Shown here: positions 19,596 through 29,700 of the stretch, piece after piece | Position numbering within the stretch: position 1 is the first letter of the stretch | How the letters are laid out: each line of letters starts with the position of its first letter | NCBI RefSeq assembly: GCF_001548055.1 | Contig: NZ_AP014724.1 | Location: 1,984,001 to 2,048,000 of the forward strand | Source: Sulfurospirillum cavolei | GTDB taxonomy: Bacteria > Campylobacterota > Campylobacteria > Campylobacterales > Sulfurospirillaceae | Direction of reading: 5' to 3' | DNA: 64,000 nt | The notes under the pieces: model-generated | What the model was told of the DNA's origin: nothing | Databases searched by the model: none | The model's input: only the letters and a program-made list of their open reading frames with translations | Made by a program: the position numbers and the translations under genes

Positions 19596-19672
19596 GGGTC
19601 CTTAGCTCAGTTGGTTAGAGCATCCCGCTCATAACGGGATGGTCGAGTGTTCGAGCCACTCAGGACCCACCA
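19596..19672 (+). tRNA. tRNA with CAU anticodon, probably elongator tRNA-Met
   Basis: 77 bases fold as a complete cloverleaf. Acceptor GGGTCCT pairs with AGGACCC, the anticodon arm is TCCCG / CTCATAA / CGGGA with anticodon CAT, the T-arm contains GTTCGAG, and CCA is encoded. A CAU anticodon can be Met, initiator Met or lysidine-modified Ile2. The initiator C1-A72 mismatch is absent. The D-loop AGTTGGTTAGAGCA resembles elongator tRNA-Met more than tRNA-Ile2, but Ile2 is not excluded. Confidence 0.9.
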
Positions 19673-19719
19673 TATCCGATCGAACATCCGGTTTTCAACC
19701 GAACCATAAAGGGCACATG

Positions 19720-20190
19720 ATGAAAAAAATCGTATTAACGTTGGCACTTCTCTCCCAAGTAGCACTTTTTGCGGGCTTTTTGGACGATCTCATCGGCAAA
19801 GATAAAGCTTTTTTGGAAGCAAACGGCTTTAAATGTACCGAATTTTCATGCGTAACAAAAGATCAAAACTACTTCAACATCAAGCTTCTCGACAACGCCG
19901 TAGAGTATGTCGAGGTTTACAGTAACGAAAAAGACGAAGTCTACAAAGTCGCATTTTACCTTTACCAAAACGATAAGCTTAAAAATAAAGAGCTTGACGA
20001 TGCTTTTTTCAAAGCTTTACAAAAAATCAACGAAAAATCAAAGTGGACGTATGAGTTAAACAAAATCAGCGATAAATTCGGCAACGAGGCCTTGATTACA
20101 ATGACGGATACCAAACGAGCCAATGCTTTTGTCGCCGCAATGCGCGATACGTACATGGAAAGCATGAAACAATTTAGCGATAAAAAGTAG
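19720..20190 (+). CDS. Small exported protein of unknown function
   Basis: 156 residues, not recognised. The ATG at 19720 (AAAGGG six bases upstream; an ATG at 19717 is equally in frame) starts a signal peptide MKKIVLTLALLSQVALFAG. The mature protein has two cysteines close together (GFKCTEFSCVTKD) that could form a disulfide, and then charged alpha/beta sequence ending in a helix. It lies between the tRNA and trkA with its own space on both sides. No family assigned. Confidence 0.75.
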   Translation: MKKIVLTLALLSQVALFAGFLDDLIGKDKAFLEANGFKCTEFSCVTKDQNYFNIKLLDNAVEYVEVYSNEKDEVYKVAFYLYQNDKLKNKELDDAFFKALQKINEKSKWTYELNKISDKFGNEALITMTDTKRANAFVAAMRDTYMESMKQFSDKK

Positions 20191-20283
20191 CCTTCTCGCT
20201 TGCAGAAGACTCCTTTTTCCGAGCTTTTCTCTTCTTGTTTTTTCCGTCAATGCAATGACTCGTGTTTTTTACAAGAATGTGAT

Positions 20284-20289
20284 ACAATA
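20284..20289 (+). promoter_or_regulatory. -10 box of trkA
   Basis: TACAAT within GTGATACAATAC, 40 bases before the trkA ATG; GAGAGAATAG precedes the start. Confidence 0.4.
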
Positions 20290-20328
20290 CATTTCTAACG
20301 ACAAATTATTGAGAGAATAGAAACGTAT

Positions 20329-21672
20329 ATGCAAGTAATCATCGCGGGAGCCGGAAGAGTCGGCTACAACATTGCTAAACACCTGATGCACAATAACAGC
20401 GTAACCGTTATCGATCAAAACGAATACGCCATTCACAATATCCAAGAAAATCTAGACGTTTTAGGTATTTGCGGAAATATCGAAAATCCGCATACGTATC
20501 TTGGAATCAATCCTCAAGTCGATCTTTTTATCGCCGTAACCGATTCGGACGAAGTGAACCTCCTTTCCTCGTTAATTATCGATAATATCGCGACGGTTAA
20601 ACGTAAAATTATCCGTTTAAAAAATACGTTTTTCGCCAGCGACCAAGTCAAAGCTAAACTCAATATTAACGAAACGATCGTACCCTCTTTCGAAGCGGCA
20701 CAACCGTTTAAATATTTAGTCGATTTTTCACATGCGCACAACGCCAAAGCGTTTAAAGAGACGAAAGCATTGTTAATTTCGATACGCTTGAAAGAAGATT
20801 TCACGCCGCGCATGATCTCAACGTTTATCGGTGAAATCAGCGGTGAAGTCGCCGTGGCAGGAATCGAGCGGCAAAAAAATTTCTTTGTTCCCAAACCCGT
20901 CGAAACGCTTCTTCCGAACGACTTAGTCTATTTTTTTGCCTTCCCCAACGCCATTCTTTCAATTCGAACGACCGTATGCGACTATAACGAAAATGCGACG
21001 CCGATCAAAAATTGCGTGATATTCGGAGCCGATGCTTTGGGTGTGGAAATTGCCAAAGTATTGCTCAAAAAAGGTATCGACGTTCAAATTATGGATAAAA
21101 ATATCGAACTTTGCCGCAAAGCCAATATCGAACTCAAAAACAAAGCCACTGTTTTGAAGACGACTTACGATGCCGATCATATTAACACGACGCGTTTTGA
21201 TACCGACATGTTTATCGCAGCAACCAAAAACGACGAATACAATATCACGAAATGCATCGAAGCAAAACAACGAGGCATTAAAAAAATCATCGGTATCAAT
21301 AACGATATTGCCTACTCATCACTCATGAGAAATCTGAATATCGAAGTCGTACGCGGTGAAAAAATCAACGCGTATTACTCTATTTTGGAACGTATTCAAG
21401 CCAACGACGTATTCAATCAAAAAAAATTCTGCGGCGGAGAGGGTGCGGTGTTGCTACGTAAAATTGAAGCAACCTCTTCGTTAATTTCCGAGAAAGTGCC
21501 GCTTCCCGATCGCGTGGACGATAAAGGGCATTTTATTATTTTGAGAGATAACGATATTTTTGAGTATCGCCTTGCCGGAGCTTTCCAAAAAGAGGATATC
21601 GTCGTCGCATTTACCAAAGAGTGTGATTTTGAAGTCGTAGCCAAATGGTTCCAACAAAACCTCGCGTATTGA
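20329..21672 (+). CDS. trkA: Trk potassium uptake regulatory subunit TrkA
   Basis: Cytoplasmic gating ring subunit that binds NAD(H) and controls the TrkH channel. 447 residues with two RCK repeats: the first Rossmann domain begins IIAGAGRVGYNIAKHL with VIDQN, the second begins NCVIFGADALGVEIAKVL. Each is followed by a TrkA-C segment. trkH starts seven bases after the stop. In C. jejuni the Ktr/Trk pair also follows rodA. Confidence 0.93.
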   Translation: MQVIIAGAGRVGYNIAKHLMHNNSVTVIDQNEYAIHNIQENLDVLGICGNIENPHTYLGINPQVDLFIAVTDSDEVNLLSSLIIDNIATVKRKIIRLKNTFFASDQVKAKLNINETIVPSFEAAQPFKYLVDFSHAHNAKAFKETKALLISIRLKEDFTPRMISTFIGEISGEVAVAGIERQKNFFVPKPVETLLPNDLVYFFAFPNAILSIRTTVCDYNENATPIKNCVIFGADALGVEIAKVLLKKGIDVQIMDKNIELCRKANIELKNKATVLKTTYDADHINTTRFDTDMFIAATKNDEYNITKCIEAKQRGIKKIIGINNDIAYSSLMRNLNIEVVRGEKINAYYSILERIQANDVFNQKKFCGGEGAVLLRKIEATSSLISEKVPLPDRVDDKGHFIILRDNDIFEYRLAGAFQKEDIVVAFTKECDFEVVAKWFQQNLAY

Positions 21673-21679
21673 GTGTTCG

Positions 21680-23119
21680 ATGAGCATAACAAGCGTTTTA
21701 AAATTTGTCTCCGCCGTCGGCTTGGTCGTCTTTTTCCTGTTTCTCATTCCGCCTTTGATCGGTTTTTTCTATCGTGAAGACGTCTTTATTTATGCTCTTT
21801 CGATGTTTTCGCTCTTTATCATCAATCTTTCCGTTTTTTTAATCCTCAAAAATAACCCGATGCATTTGGGCATTAAAGAGAGTATCGTTTCGGTTAATTT
21901 TATCTGGATTTTACTCGGTATCGGCGGTGCTATTCCTTTAGTTTTGTACAGCAAAATCGATCCGGCAGGTGCTTTTTTCGAAGCGATCAGCGGTTTTACG
22001 ACAACGGGTGCTAGCGTTTATACCGACGTGGAAATTCTTCCAAAATCAATCCTATTTCATCGAAGCCTGATGCATTGGATCGGAGGTATCGGAATTATCG
22101 TGATGGGTGTGGGGCTTTTACCGCTCATTAATCCCAGCGGATCGCTCTCCTTATTTAAAGCCGAATCCACAGGAATTTCAATCGATAAAATCACGCCGAA
22201 GATTAAAGATACGGCTAAACGCATTTGGGGTGTTTATATTCTTTTTACCGCTCTCAATTTTGCCTTATTGATGCTCTTCGGTATGAACTGGTTTGATGCA
22301 ATCAATCATGCGTTTGCGACGATTTCAACGGGTGGTTTTTCGACAAAAAATAGTTCCATAGGAGCTTTTAGCGACGGTGTTATTTGGACGACGACTTTTT
22401 TTATGATCATTTCGGGTATTAACTTTTTGGCGCATATACGATTTTTCAGCGGTGAAAAATTTGCATTTAACACGGAAGAAATTAAGTGGTATATTGCACT
22501 CATACTTTTTTTGTCGATTGTGATGGCCGTTGAACATAATCACAACTCCCAAGACTCACTTTATTATTCGCTAATGCATGCAAGCTTTACCGTCTCAACG
22601 CTTGCTTCTACGACGGGATTTGCTTCTTTAGACTATGAAAAATGGGGGCAATTTGCGATGATGATCGCCATCGTTTCCATGCTGATGAGTGCCAATGCCG
22701 GATCGACTGCCGGCGGTATCAAAATCATACGCTATATCCTCTTTTTTAAAAATATCGGATTGGAGATCAAACGTTCGATTCAACCCGATGTCATTACCTC
22801 GATTTTTGTTGACGGTAAACAGATTAAAAGCTCTATCATTAACTCGATTTTCGGCTTCTTTGCCCTTTTTATTTTAACGGCATTTTTAACAACGATGTAT
22901 TTGTTTGCGCGAGGATTTGACTTTTTAACGGCATTTAGCACCTCTATCGCTATGCTCGGCAATATTGGACCTGGGCTCAATCTTACGGGTCCATCGCAAA
23001 ATTACGCCTTTTTTTCATGGTACGATAAAATCGTTTTATCGTTCGTGATGATTATCGGAAGACTTGAGTGCTACACCGTTTTTATGATGCTAGGGCGTAC
23101 TTTCTGGAAGAAATTTTAA
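21680..23119 (+). CDS. trkH: Trk/Ktr potassium channel subunit TrkH
   Basis: Membrane K+ translocating subunit, 479 residues. Four pseudo-repeated M1-P-M2 units each have a pore loop: FTTTGAS, ISTGGFS, STTGFAS and LGNIGPG, whose central glycines form the selectivity filter. SANAGSTAGGIKIIR is the conserved intramembrane-gate region. Co-transcribed with trkA. Confidence 0.93.
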   Translation: MSITSVLKFVSAVGLVVFFLFLIPPLIGFFYREDVFIYALSMFSLFIINLSVFLILKNNPMHLGIKESIVSVNFIWILLGIGGAIPLVLYSKIDPAGAFFEAISGFTTTGASVYTDVEILPKSILFHRSLMHWIGGIGIIVMGVGLLPLINPSGSLSLFKAESTGISIDKITPKIKDTAKRIWGVYILFTALNFALLMLFGMNWFDAINHAFATISTGGFSTKNSSIGAFSDGVIWTTTFFMIISGINFLAHIRFFSGEKFAFNTEEIKWYIALILFLSIVMAVEHNHNSQDSLYYSLMHASFTVSTLASTTGFASLDYEKWGQFAMMIAIVSMLMSANAGSTAGGIKIIRYILFFKNIGLEIKRSIQPDVITSIFVDGKQIKSSIINSIFGFFALFILTAFLTTMYLFARGFDFLTAFSTSIAMLGNIGPGLNLTGPSQNYAFFSWYDKIVLSFVMIIGRLECYTVFMMLGRTFWKKF

Positions 23120-23151
23120 GCACTTTATCTTTGGGTTAATGCAAATCGGAG

Positions 23152-23157
23152 TATAAT
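23152..23157 (+). promoter_or_regulatory. -10 box upstream of the CidA/LrgA-like gene
   Basis: Perfect TATAAT with TTGGGT 15 bases upstream as a weak -35. It would give an untranslated leader of about 120 bases before the ATG at 23287, which I cannot explain otherwise. Confidence 0.5.
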
Positions 23158-23286
23158 TCGTCAAATTTTATTTTGGTTATTCGATGCATTCTTGTCTTTT
23201 CTCGTGTGAATTTTTTTTAGTGCGTTTCTCCCAACGAATTCGATTGAGTCACGCTATCAACGCTTTTAGGTAAAAAGTCTCTCATC

Positions 23287-23715
23287 ATGCTTTCTTATAC
23301 GTTTAAAAAAACTTCGATTCTTATCAAACGGACTTTCCATAAAAGTCGTATTTTACAAATAGCCCTCATCACGGTTTTATGGTTTATTGCGCAAGAAATA
23401 TCGCTTTTAACCCGTATGCCGATTCCCGGAGGCGTTATCGGATTGGTCTTGGTACTTGCATTGTTGTATTTCGATCTTTTAAGCATTCGCTCTTTAGCAC
23501 TCGGAGCGGAATGGTTTTTAGCCGAAATGCTGCTTTTTTTTATTCCTGCGGTTCCTGCCGTTCTCAACCACCAAGAGTTCTTCGGCTGGACGGGATTAAA
23601 AATACTCGCGATTATTATTGTCGGAACGATGATCGTCATTATCGGAACGGCGATCGTCGTCGATTTTAGTTTTTATAAACTGGAAAAACAACCTCAACCC
23701 GAGAACAAACAATGA
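23287..23715 (+). CDS. CidA/LrgA family membrane protein
   Basis: 142 residues, four predicted transmembrane helices. RMPIPGGVIGLVLVLALLY and EMLLFFIPAVPAVLNH are hallmarks of the CidA/LrgA family, holin-like proteins that with LrgB/CidB modulate murein hydrolase activity or metabolite (for example pyruvate) export. The ribosome site is weak (AGGT about 15 bases upstream), so the start is somewhat uncertain. The next gene overlaps by four bases. Confidence 0.88.
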   Translation: MLSYTFKKTSILIKRTFHKSRILQIALITVLWFIAQEISLLTRMPIPGGVIGLVLVLALLYFDLLSIRSLALGAEWFLAEMLLFFIPAVPAVLNHQEFFGWTGLKILAIIIVGTMIVIIGTAIVVDFSFYKLEKQPQPENKQ

Positions 23716-24437
23716 ATTTTGAACTTTTTTTACATTATCGCCCTTGGTTAATGGCGGCAGAAGTCACGCTCATATGGTCGTTTGTCACCATCGGGCTTTA
23801 TTGGCTTTCCAAACGTTTCCATCGTCGTTATAAAAAGTGGTGGACGACGCCGATCATTATTACGCCGATTTTGCTCATCGTCATTACGCTTTTATCGCAT
23901 ACCAATTATAACGTCTATATTCGAGGCACCCACTGGCTGATGGCTCTTTTAGGTCCGGCAACGGTTGCGTTTGCGATACCGATCTATCGAAGAAGAAATA
24001 TCATCGTTTTATATTGGAAAACGCTTAGTATCGGCGTCGTTTTCGGCTCAATCCTCTCAATCGCTTCGGCATGGTTTTTAGCATCGGCGGTAGGAATTGA
24101 CGACACGATACGCCTAAGCTTGCTTCCACGCTCTATCAGTACGCCTTTTGCGATGGTGATTTCAGGAGAGATCGGCGGCGTTCCGGAACTAACGGCTCTT
24201 TTTGTTATTTTAACGGGAATTTTCGGTGCGTCGTTTGGACAATTGGCACTTTATTGGCTACCGCTCAAATCCAAACTCTCCATGGGAGCTTCGTTTGGCT
24301 TAGCCGCACATGTTGCGGGTTCAAGTAAGGCTTACGAACTGGATAACGAAGTCGGAACCATCGCCGCATTGGTCATGGTTTTAACCGGTATTTTTAATGT
24401 CTTGATCGCGCCCCTACTCGAAGCCGTTTTAAGCTAA
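23712..24437 (+). CDS. LrgB/CidB family membrane protein
   Basis: 241 residues with about seven hydrophobic segments. LLPRSISTPFAMVISGEIGGVPELTA and SFGLAAHVAGSSKAYE are the strongly conserved LrgB signatures. Coupled to the CidA/LrgA gene by an ATGA overlap, so the two form one functional unit. The adjacent K+ uptake genes may or may not be related. The stop lies one base from the end of the convergent aminotransferase gene. Confidence 0.9.
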   Translation: MNFELFLHYRPWLMAAEVTLIWSFVTIGLYWLSKRFHRRYKKWWTTPIIITPILLIVITLLSHTNYNVYIRGTHWLMALLGPATVAFAIPIYRRRNIIVLYWKTLSIGVVFGSILSIASAWFLASAVGIDDTIRLSLLPRSISTPFAMVISGEIGGVPELTALFVILTGIFGASFGQLALYWLPLKSKLSMGASFGLAAHVAGSSKAYELDNEVGTIAALVMVLTGIFNVLIAPLLEAVLS

Positions 24438-24438
24438 C

Positions 24439-25698
24439 TTATGGGCGTAACGCTTTAAGCGTTTTTTGAATCGCCGCTAACAGGAAATCGATCTCTTTTT
24501 TTGTATGCGTAAAATGAATGGAGATACGTAACCAACCCGGTTTTTCTTCAAAGCTTTGACCGTCGCTCAAGTGGAGCAAATCGTGTCCGTAAGGTCCGGC
24601 ACAAGAGCATCCGGCTCGGGTTTGAATCCCAAAATGCTCGGAGAGATATTGGGAAATCGCATAGGGATTAATGCCTTCAAAATTCAGTGAAAAAATCGGT
24701 AATTTCTCTTGCGAATACTTACAATAAAGTTTGACTCCCTCAATTGCTCTTAAACGTGAACCGAAATAAAACTTTAACTCCTCTTCGATCGCGTGAATCT
24801 TGGCAAGTCCAATTTCATTGCGCAGATTGTATGCTAGCGAAGCTTTAATCAATTGTAAAATCGCCGGTGTTCCCGCATCTTCGATCACTTCGATATCGCT
24901 TAGAAAATCATGCGAAACGCGTGAAACGTACGCGACCGTTCCGCCTCCGGCAAAAGTCGGCACGGTTTCGGTACAGAGCTCCTTTTTCATGACCAAAAGG
25001 CCGCAAGAGCCCACGCCACCTAAAAGTTTATGCGGCGAGAGAAACAAGGCGTCGTAGTAGTCGCAATCGATATTAACGTACGGTGAAGCCGCCGCCGCAT
25101 CCAAGCAAACGATGCCTTTATAGCGTTTGACGAGCGTATATATCGTGCGATAATCGCTCATAATACCCGTCACGTTGGAAGCCACCGAAAACGAAGCGAT
25201 AATCTCGCGTTTTTTGTGGCGTTCCAACTGTGCTTCGAGGTATTCGATATCGATCTTTTCGTCTGCATCGAGGGGAATGCGTATGACTTCGCACACGCCT
25301 TCGCGGAAGCTAAGTTCATTGGAGTGATGTTCGTACGGGCCGACAAACACGACGGGAAGATTTTTCGGCTTTGTTCCGTATCGTTTTAAGGTACGCGGAG
25401 GTATATAAAGTCCCATCAGCTCTTGAAATTTTTTGATTGCTCCGGTCGCACCCGTTCCGCATGGAAAGAGGTAAAATCGTTCATCGATTGCCAACGCTTT
25501 TTTCAAATCGCTTCTGGCTTTGGCATAATACTCGGCGGTTTTAAGAGCACTTGAAGAGACTTCCGAGTGGGTATTGGCATAGGTTTTAAGGATTTCTTGC
25601 ATCTTTTGTTCAATCGGTTTATACGCTTGCCCCGATGCGGTGTAATCAAAATAGAGAATATGTTTATCGCAAATAATATTTTTACGTATCGCTTGCAC
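24439..25698 (-). CDS. Class V PLP aminotransferase / cysteine desulfurase-like
   Basis: Fold-type I PLP enzyme of ~419 residues. The pyridoxal lysine is in SPHKLLGG near 223, a Cys-containing loop near 361-370 (RAGCSCAGPYG) resembles the cysteine desulfurase/CsdA active-site loop, and the N-terminal YFDYTASGQAY is the substrate region. Start choice: GTG at 25698 or TTG at 25710; longer versions would cross the -10 box at 25724-25729. In C. jejuni an aminotransferase gene likewise lies beside flgS. The natural substrate is unknown. Confidence 0.82.
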   Translation of the reverse strand: MQAIRKNIICDKHILYFDYTASGQAYKPIEQKMQEILKTYANTHSEVSSSALKTAEYYAKARSDLKKALAIDERFYLFPCGTGATGAIKKFQELMGLYIPPRTLKRYGTKPKNLPVVFVGPYEHHSNELSFREGVCEVIRIPLDADEKIDIEYLEAQLERHKKREIIASFSVASNVTGIMSDYRTIYTLVKRYKGIVCLDAAAASPYVNIDCDYYDALFLSPHKLLGGVGSCGLLVMKKELCTETVPTFAGGGTVAYVSRVSHDFLSDIEVIEDAGTPAILQLIKASLAYNLRNEIGLAKIHAIEEELKFYFGSRLRAIEGVKLYCKYSQEKLPIFSLNFEGINPYAISQYLSEHFGIQTRAGCSCAGPYGHDLLHLSDGQSFEEKPGWLRISIHFTHTKKEIDFLLAAIQKTLKALRP

Positions 25699-25722
25699 GG
25701 CTTTTTCCAAAACTTTTTTGGG

Positions 25723-25729
25723 TATTATA
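25723..25729. promoter_or_regulatory. Overlapping divergent -10 boxes (aminotransferase / flgS)
   Basis: The same seven bases read TATTATA: on the minus strand they give TATAAT (25729-25724) ahead of the aminotransferase gene, on the plus strand TATTAT (25723-25728) ahead of flgS. RNA polymerase could occupy only one orientation at a time. Confidence 0.45.
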
Positions 25730-25768
25730 GCGTTTAAAATCTCTATGCATCTTAATGGATCGGACGAA

Positions 25769-26788
25769 ATGATAGACGAAACCCTACTCAATAGCCTAAG
25801 TGCGAAAGAAAAAGAGCTTTTTAAACAAGGCTTGGAAGACCTCATCAACCAAACGTACGTTATCGAAGAGGAGTATAAAAAGCTCGGCGATTCCTACAAT
25901 GCGTTACAAGAGATGATTTTACAAATTATCGAAGTACAACCCAACGCTTTATGGGTTTTCGATCAAAACGGTACGCTCTTTTTGCAAAACAGCGAAGCTA
26001 AAAACGTGGAACATCTGTTGGAGAAATTTAGCGATCTACATGTCAGCGAGGAGATCGAATCTGAGGGGAAAAACTACCTGATCAAAAGCGTGCGTCAAGG
26101 CGATAAAAAAATTATCACGGCAACGGATATTACGGAAGGAAAACGTCAAGAGCGTTTGGTTTCCATGGGGCAAGTCGCCGCCCACCTCTCCCATGAGATC
26201 CGAAATCCGATAGGTTCTGTCTCCTTGCTTGCCTCGACCTTGCTTAAAAAAGTCGATCCGAGCGTAAAACCGCTGGTTAGTGAAATCAAAAAAGCGATTT
26301 GGCGCGTCGAGCGCATTATCAAAGCGACACTTTTGTTTACCAAAGGGGTGCAAATCAACCCCAGCGCTTTTTACCTCGATCGTCTCGTTAAAGAGTGCGA
26401 ACAAGCCATTTCCCACTATTCGTATACGAAAGAAGTCGTGTTTCACTACGCCTTGGAACATATCGAGGTAAAAGCCGATTTCGAGCTTTTGAACTTGGTC
26501 GTACAGAACTTTATTTTCAATGCGATCGATGCAATCGAAGAGAACGATCAAGAAAACGGTAACGTCGTTCTTTCGTTTATGCAAGAAGAAGCGTTTAACG
26601 TTCTTGTTGTTCAAGACGACGGCAAAGCCGTTGAAAATAAAAATATTCTTTTCGAGCCTTTTAAAACAACGAAAACGAAAGGTAACGGCTTGGGGCTTGC
26701 TCTTTCATTGCAAATCGTGCAAGCCCACGGCGGTAAGATCGAGCTCCTTGAAGAACCCAAACGATTTTTAATTAAACTCCCGAAATAA
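25769..26788 (+). CDS. flgS: Flagellar sensor histidine kinase FlgS (NtrB-like)
   Basis: Soluble kinase of 339 residues. An N-terminal helical region contains LINQTYVIEEEYKKL, a small PAS-like domain follows (~55-125), then the HisKA box LSHEIRNPIGSVSLLAS with phospho-acceptor His142, and an HATPase domain with NFIFNAIDAI (N-box) and GNGLGLALSLQIVQAHGG (G-box). In Campylobacter FlgS phosphorylates FlgR to switch on sigma-54 middle flagellar genes in response to the export apparatus. No flgR is in the window. The start could also be the ATG at 25745. Identification rests on architecture, length and the aminotransferase neighbour. Confidence 0.82.
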   Translation: MIDETLLNSLSAKEKELFKQGLEDLINQTYVIEEEYKKLGDSYNALQEMILQIIEVQPNALWVFDQNGTLFLQNSEAKNVEHLLEKFSDLHVSEEIESEGKNYLIKSVRQGDKKIITATDITEGKRQERLVSMGQVAAHLSHEIRNPIGSVSLLASTLLKKVDPSVKPLVSEIKKAIWRVERIIKATLLFTKGVQINPSAFYLDRLVKECEQAISHYSYTKEVVFHYALEHIEVKADFELLNLVVQNFIFNAIDAIEENDQENGNVVLSFMQEEAFNVLVVQDDGKAVENKNILFEPFKTTKTKGNGLGLALSLQIVQAHGGKIELLEEPKRFLIKLPK

Positions 26789-26791
26789 GTC

Positions 26792-29700
26792 TTAGCCGAT
26801 GATGCGAACGTGCGGCATCGAGGCAATTTTTTCATCCAAACTATCATCTACGCCGAACGTCGTTTCGATGTAGACGTCTTGCAGTTTTGAGGTAATCACC
26901 AGATGCAACGCTCTTCTTCCTCCGCTTTCACGCACCGCTCGGTAGAGATGTTCAAGAACGTCTTCGTCATCGCACAAATCGACGGCGACGACTTTGGGCT
27001 CTAAAGGGATTTCGATGACTTTTGTTTCGACTTTCTCTTTTTTAGCCTCATTCAAATCCATAATCTTTAAAACGCGGGTCTTGACGCCTTGCTCGTCGTT
27101 GGAGATTTCGACCTTAAAACACAACGGCGCGTCTAAATCCATTTTATTCAAAATCTCGAGTTGTTTTTCAAAAACGGTCAATTCCATACTTCCGTGAAAA
27201 TCCATCAACGAAACGATGCCGAATTTGTTGCCTTTTTTGCTGATTTTTTCGGTAATACCCTCTACTTTACCGATCAAAAGGGCTTTACTTGCATTTTCGA
27301 TCTGATCGATATGGCTCGAAAGCGTATAGTTCATTTCGTCGATCTGCGCACGAAACGCATCGAGCGGGTGTCCCGAAATGTAAAAACCGATGGTCTCTTT
27401 TTCCAAATCCAACAACACTTTTGAATCAAATTCCGCGGAATTTTCAATGTTTACCTGTACCGAAACCATCTCTTCGGCATCTCCGAACAAGGAGTATTCC
27501 GCCATTTTTTTCGCACGATTGCACTCCGCGCTCGCATCGATAATAGCGTCGATATTTTCCAAAAGAGCACGCCTTGAATAGCCAAAGCTATCAAAACTTC
27601 CCGATTTGATAAACGACTCTAAGACTTTTTTATTGACTTTGGAACTGTCGATGCGTGAGATAAAATCGCTCATATCCGCAAACAACGATTGTTCTCTGGC
27701 TTCTAAAATTTTGCCGATGGCGGCATTGCCTACCCCTTTAATCGCTCCCAAGCCGAATAAAATCGCCTCTTTCCCATCAGTGTCGGTAATCGCGCTAAAT
27801 TCAACCAAAGAGTGTTGAATGGAGGGTGGCAGAAGTTTGAGTCCCAAGCGTTTAACCTCATCGATGTACTTGACGATCTTATCGGTGTTGTCCTGCTCCG
27901 AAGTTAAAAGTGCCGCCATAAACTCTTGCGGATAGTAGTATTTTAAATACGCCGTTTGGAATGTAACGAGAGCATACGCTGCCGAGTGGGATTTGTTAAA
28001 ACCGTATCCCGCAAACTTTTCGATCAATCCGAAAAGCTCGATCGCATGGTCGCGTCCTAAGCCTTGCTTGACCGCACCGTCGGCAAACTCTTCGGCTTTT
28101 TGTTTCATATAGTCGATCTTTTTCTTACCCATCGCACGACGAATCAAATCCGCTTCGCCGAGGCTAAAACCCCCTATCGCTTGAACGATCTGCATAACCT
28201 GTTCTTGATAGACGATAACGCCGTAAGTGGGTTCCAAAATCGGTTGTAAGGGTTTGGTAAACTCGTCAAAAAAGTACGTGACCTCTTTACGCCCGTGTTT
28301 ACGATCGATAAAGTCGTCCAACATACCCGATTCCATCGGCCCTGGACGATAGAGTGCCAACACCGCGATCAAATCTTCAAACGTACTCGGTTTAAGACGG
28401 GCATTGAGAGATTGCATACCGTCCGATTCGATCTGAAAAAGTCCTACCGTTTCACCGCTTTGAATCAAATCGTACACGTTAGGATCGTTCAGGTCGATCG
28501 CGTTAAAGTTGATCTCTTGATTGTAACGCGCTTTGATGAGTTTGAGCGCATTGTCGATGACGGTCAGGGTCTTCAGACCCAAAAAGTCGAACTTGATCAG
28601 ATCGACGTCTTCAAGGTAGTTGAGCGAATATTGCGTGACCAGATGGTCTTCGCCGGAGGGTTGATACAAAGGGGTTTTATGCCACAACTCTTCGTCGCTG
28701 ATGACCACACCCGCCGCGTGCATGCCCGAATTTCTATTTAAACCCTCCAGTGCCAGCGCAAACTTCCATACCCGCTTCATTCGCGGATCTCTTTCGATCA
28801 GTTCACGAAGTTTAGGCTCTTTTTGGTATGCGCCCGCTTTATAGCCCTCTTCGCCCTCCACGCCTTTGCCGTTTAAGGTAATGCCTAATTCATCGGGGAT
28901 CAATTTTGCCATCGCATCCGCTTCGGCGTAGGGAATCGCAAGAACGCGCGCAACGTCGCGAATAACGCCTTTGGCTAACAGTTTACCGAACGTAATGACT
29001 TGCGCGACGTTATAGCGTCCGTATTTTTCGACGACGTAATCGATAATTTCGCCGCGCCTGCTTTGGCAAAAGTCGACGTCGATATCCGGCATGCTGATAC
29101 GTTCCGGATTCAAAAATCGCTCGAAAAGCAAGTTGTAAGGCATGGGGTCAAGATCGGTAATAAAAAGACTAAACGCAACCAAACTTCCTGCCGCCGAGCC
29201 CCGTCCGGGTCCCACCGGAACGCCTCTGCTTTTGGCCTCGCGGATAAAATCCCAAACGATAAGCATATAGCCCGGGAATTTCATACTGCAAATAACGCCG
29301 ATTTCGCGCTCCAAGCGCGCGCGATACGCTTCATGTTTGCTCTCATCGACGTAGACGAGTCTTTTTTCAAGTCCTTCACGGCATTTGTAGGCAAAGAACT
29401 CATCGTCGGTTTCAAAATTCAATCCTTCGCGCGCCGCGTACTCTTTGGTAAATTTAAATTTCGGAGGCGTCGGATTGCCCAGCTTGATCTCTAGATTGCA
29501 CTTTTCGACGATCTCTTGCGTGTTGGAGATCGCTTCGGGAATATCGGCAAACAGATCGCTCATTTGTGCGGGAGATTTGACGTAAAACTCATGCACGGAA
29601 TGGCGAAGACGGTTGGGATCGTCAAACTCTTTGTTCATCGCGATACACATAAACGCTTCGTGCGCTTCGGCGTCGTCTGACTCTAAATAGTGCGTATCGT

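Noticed and set aside
20191-20230. Terminator after the small exported gene (CTTCT...AGAAG)
   Set aside because: A five-base stem followed by a broken T-run; plausible but not distinguishable from chance.
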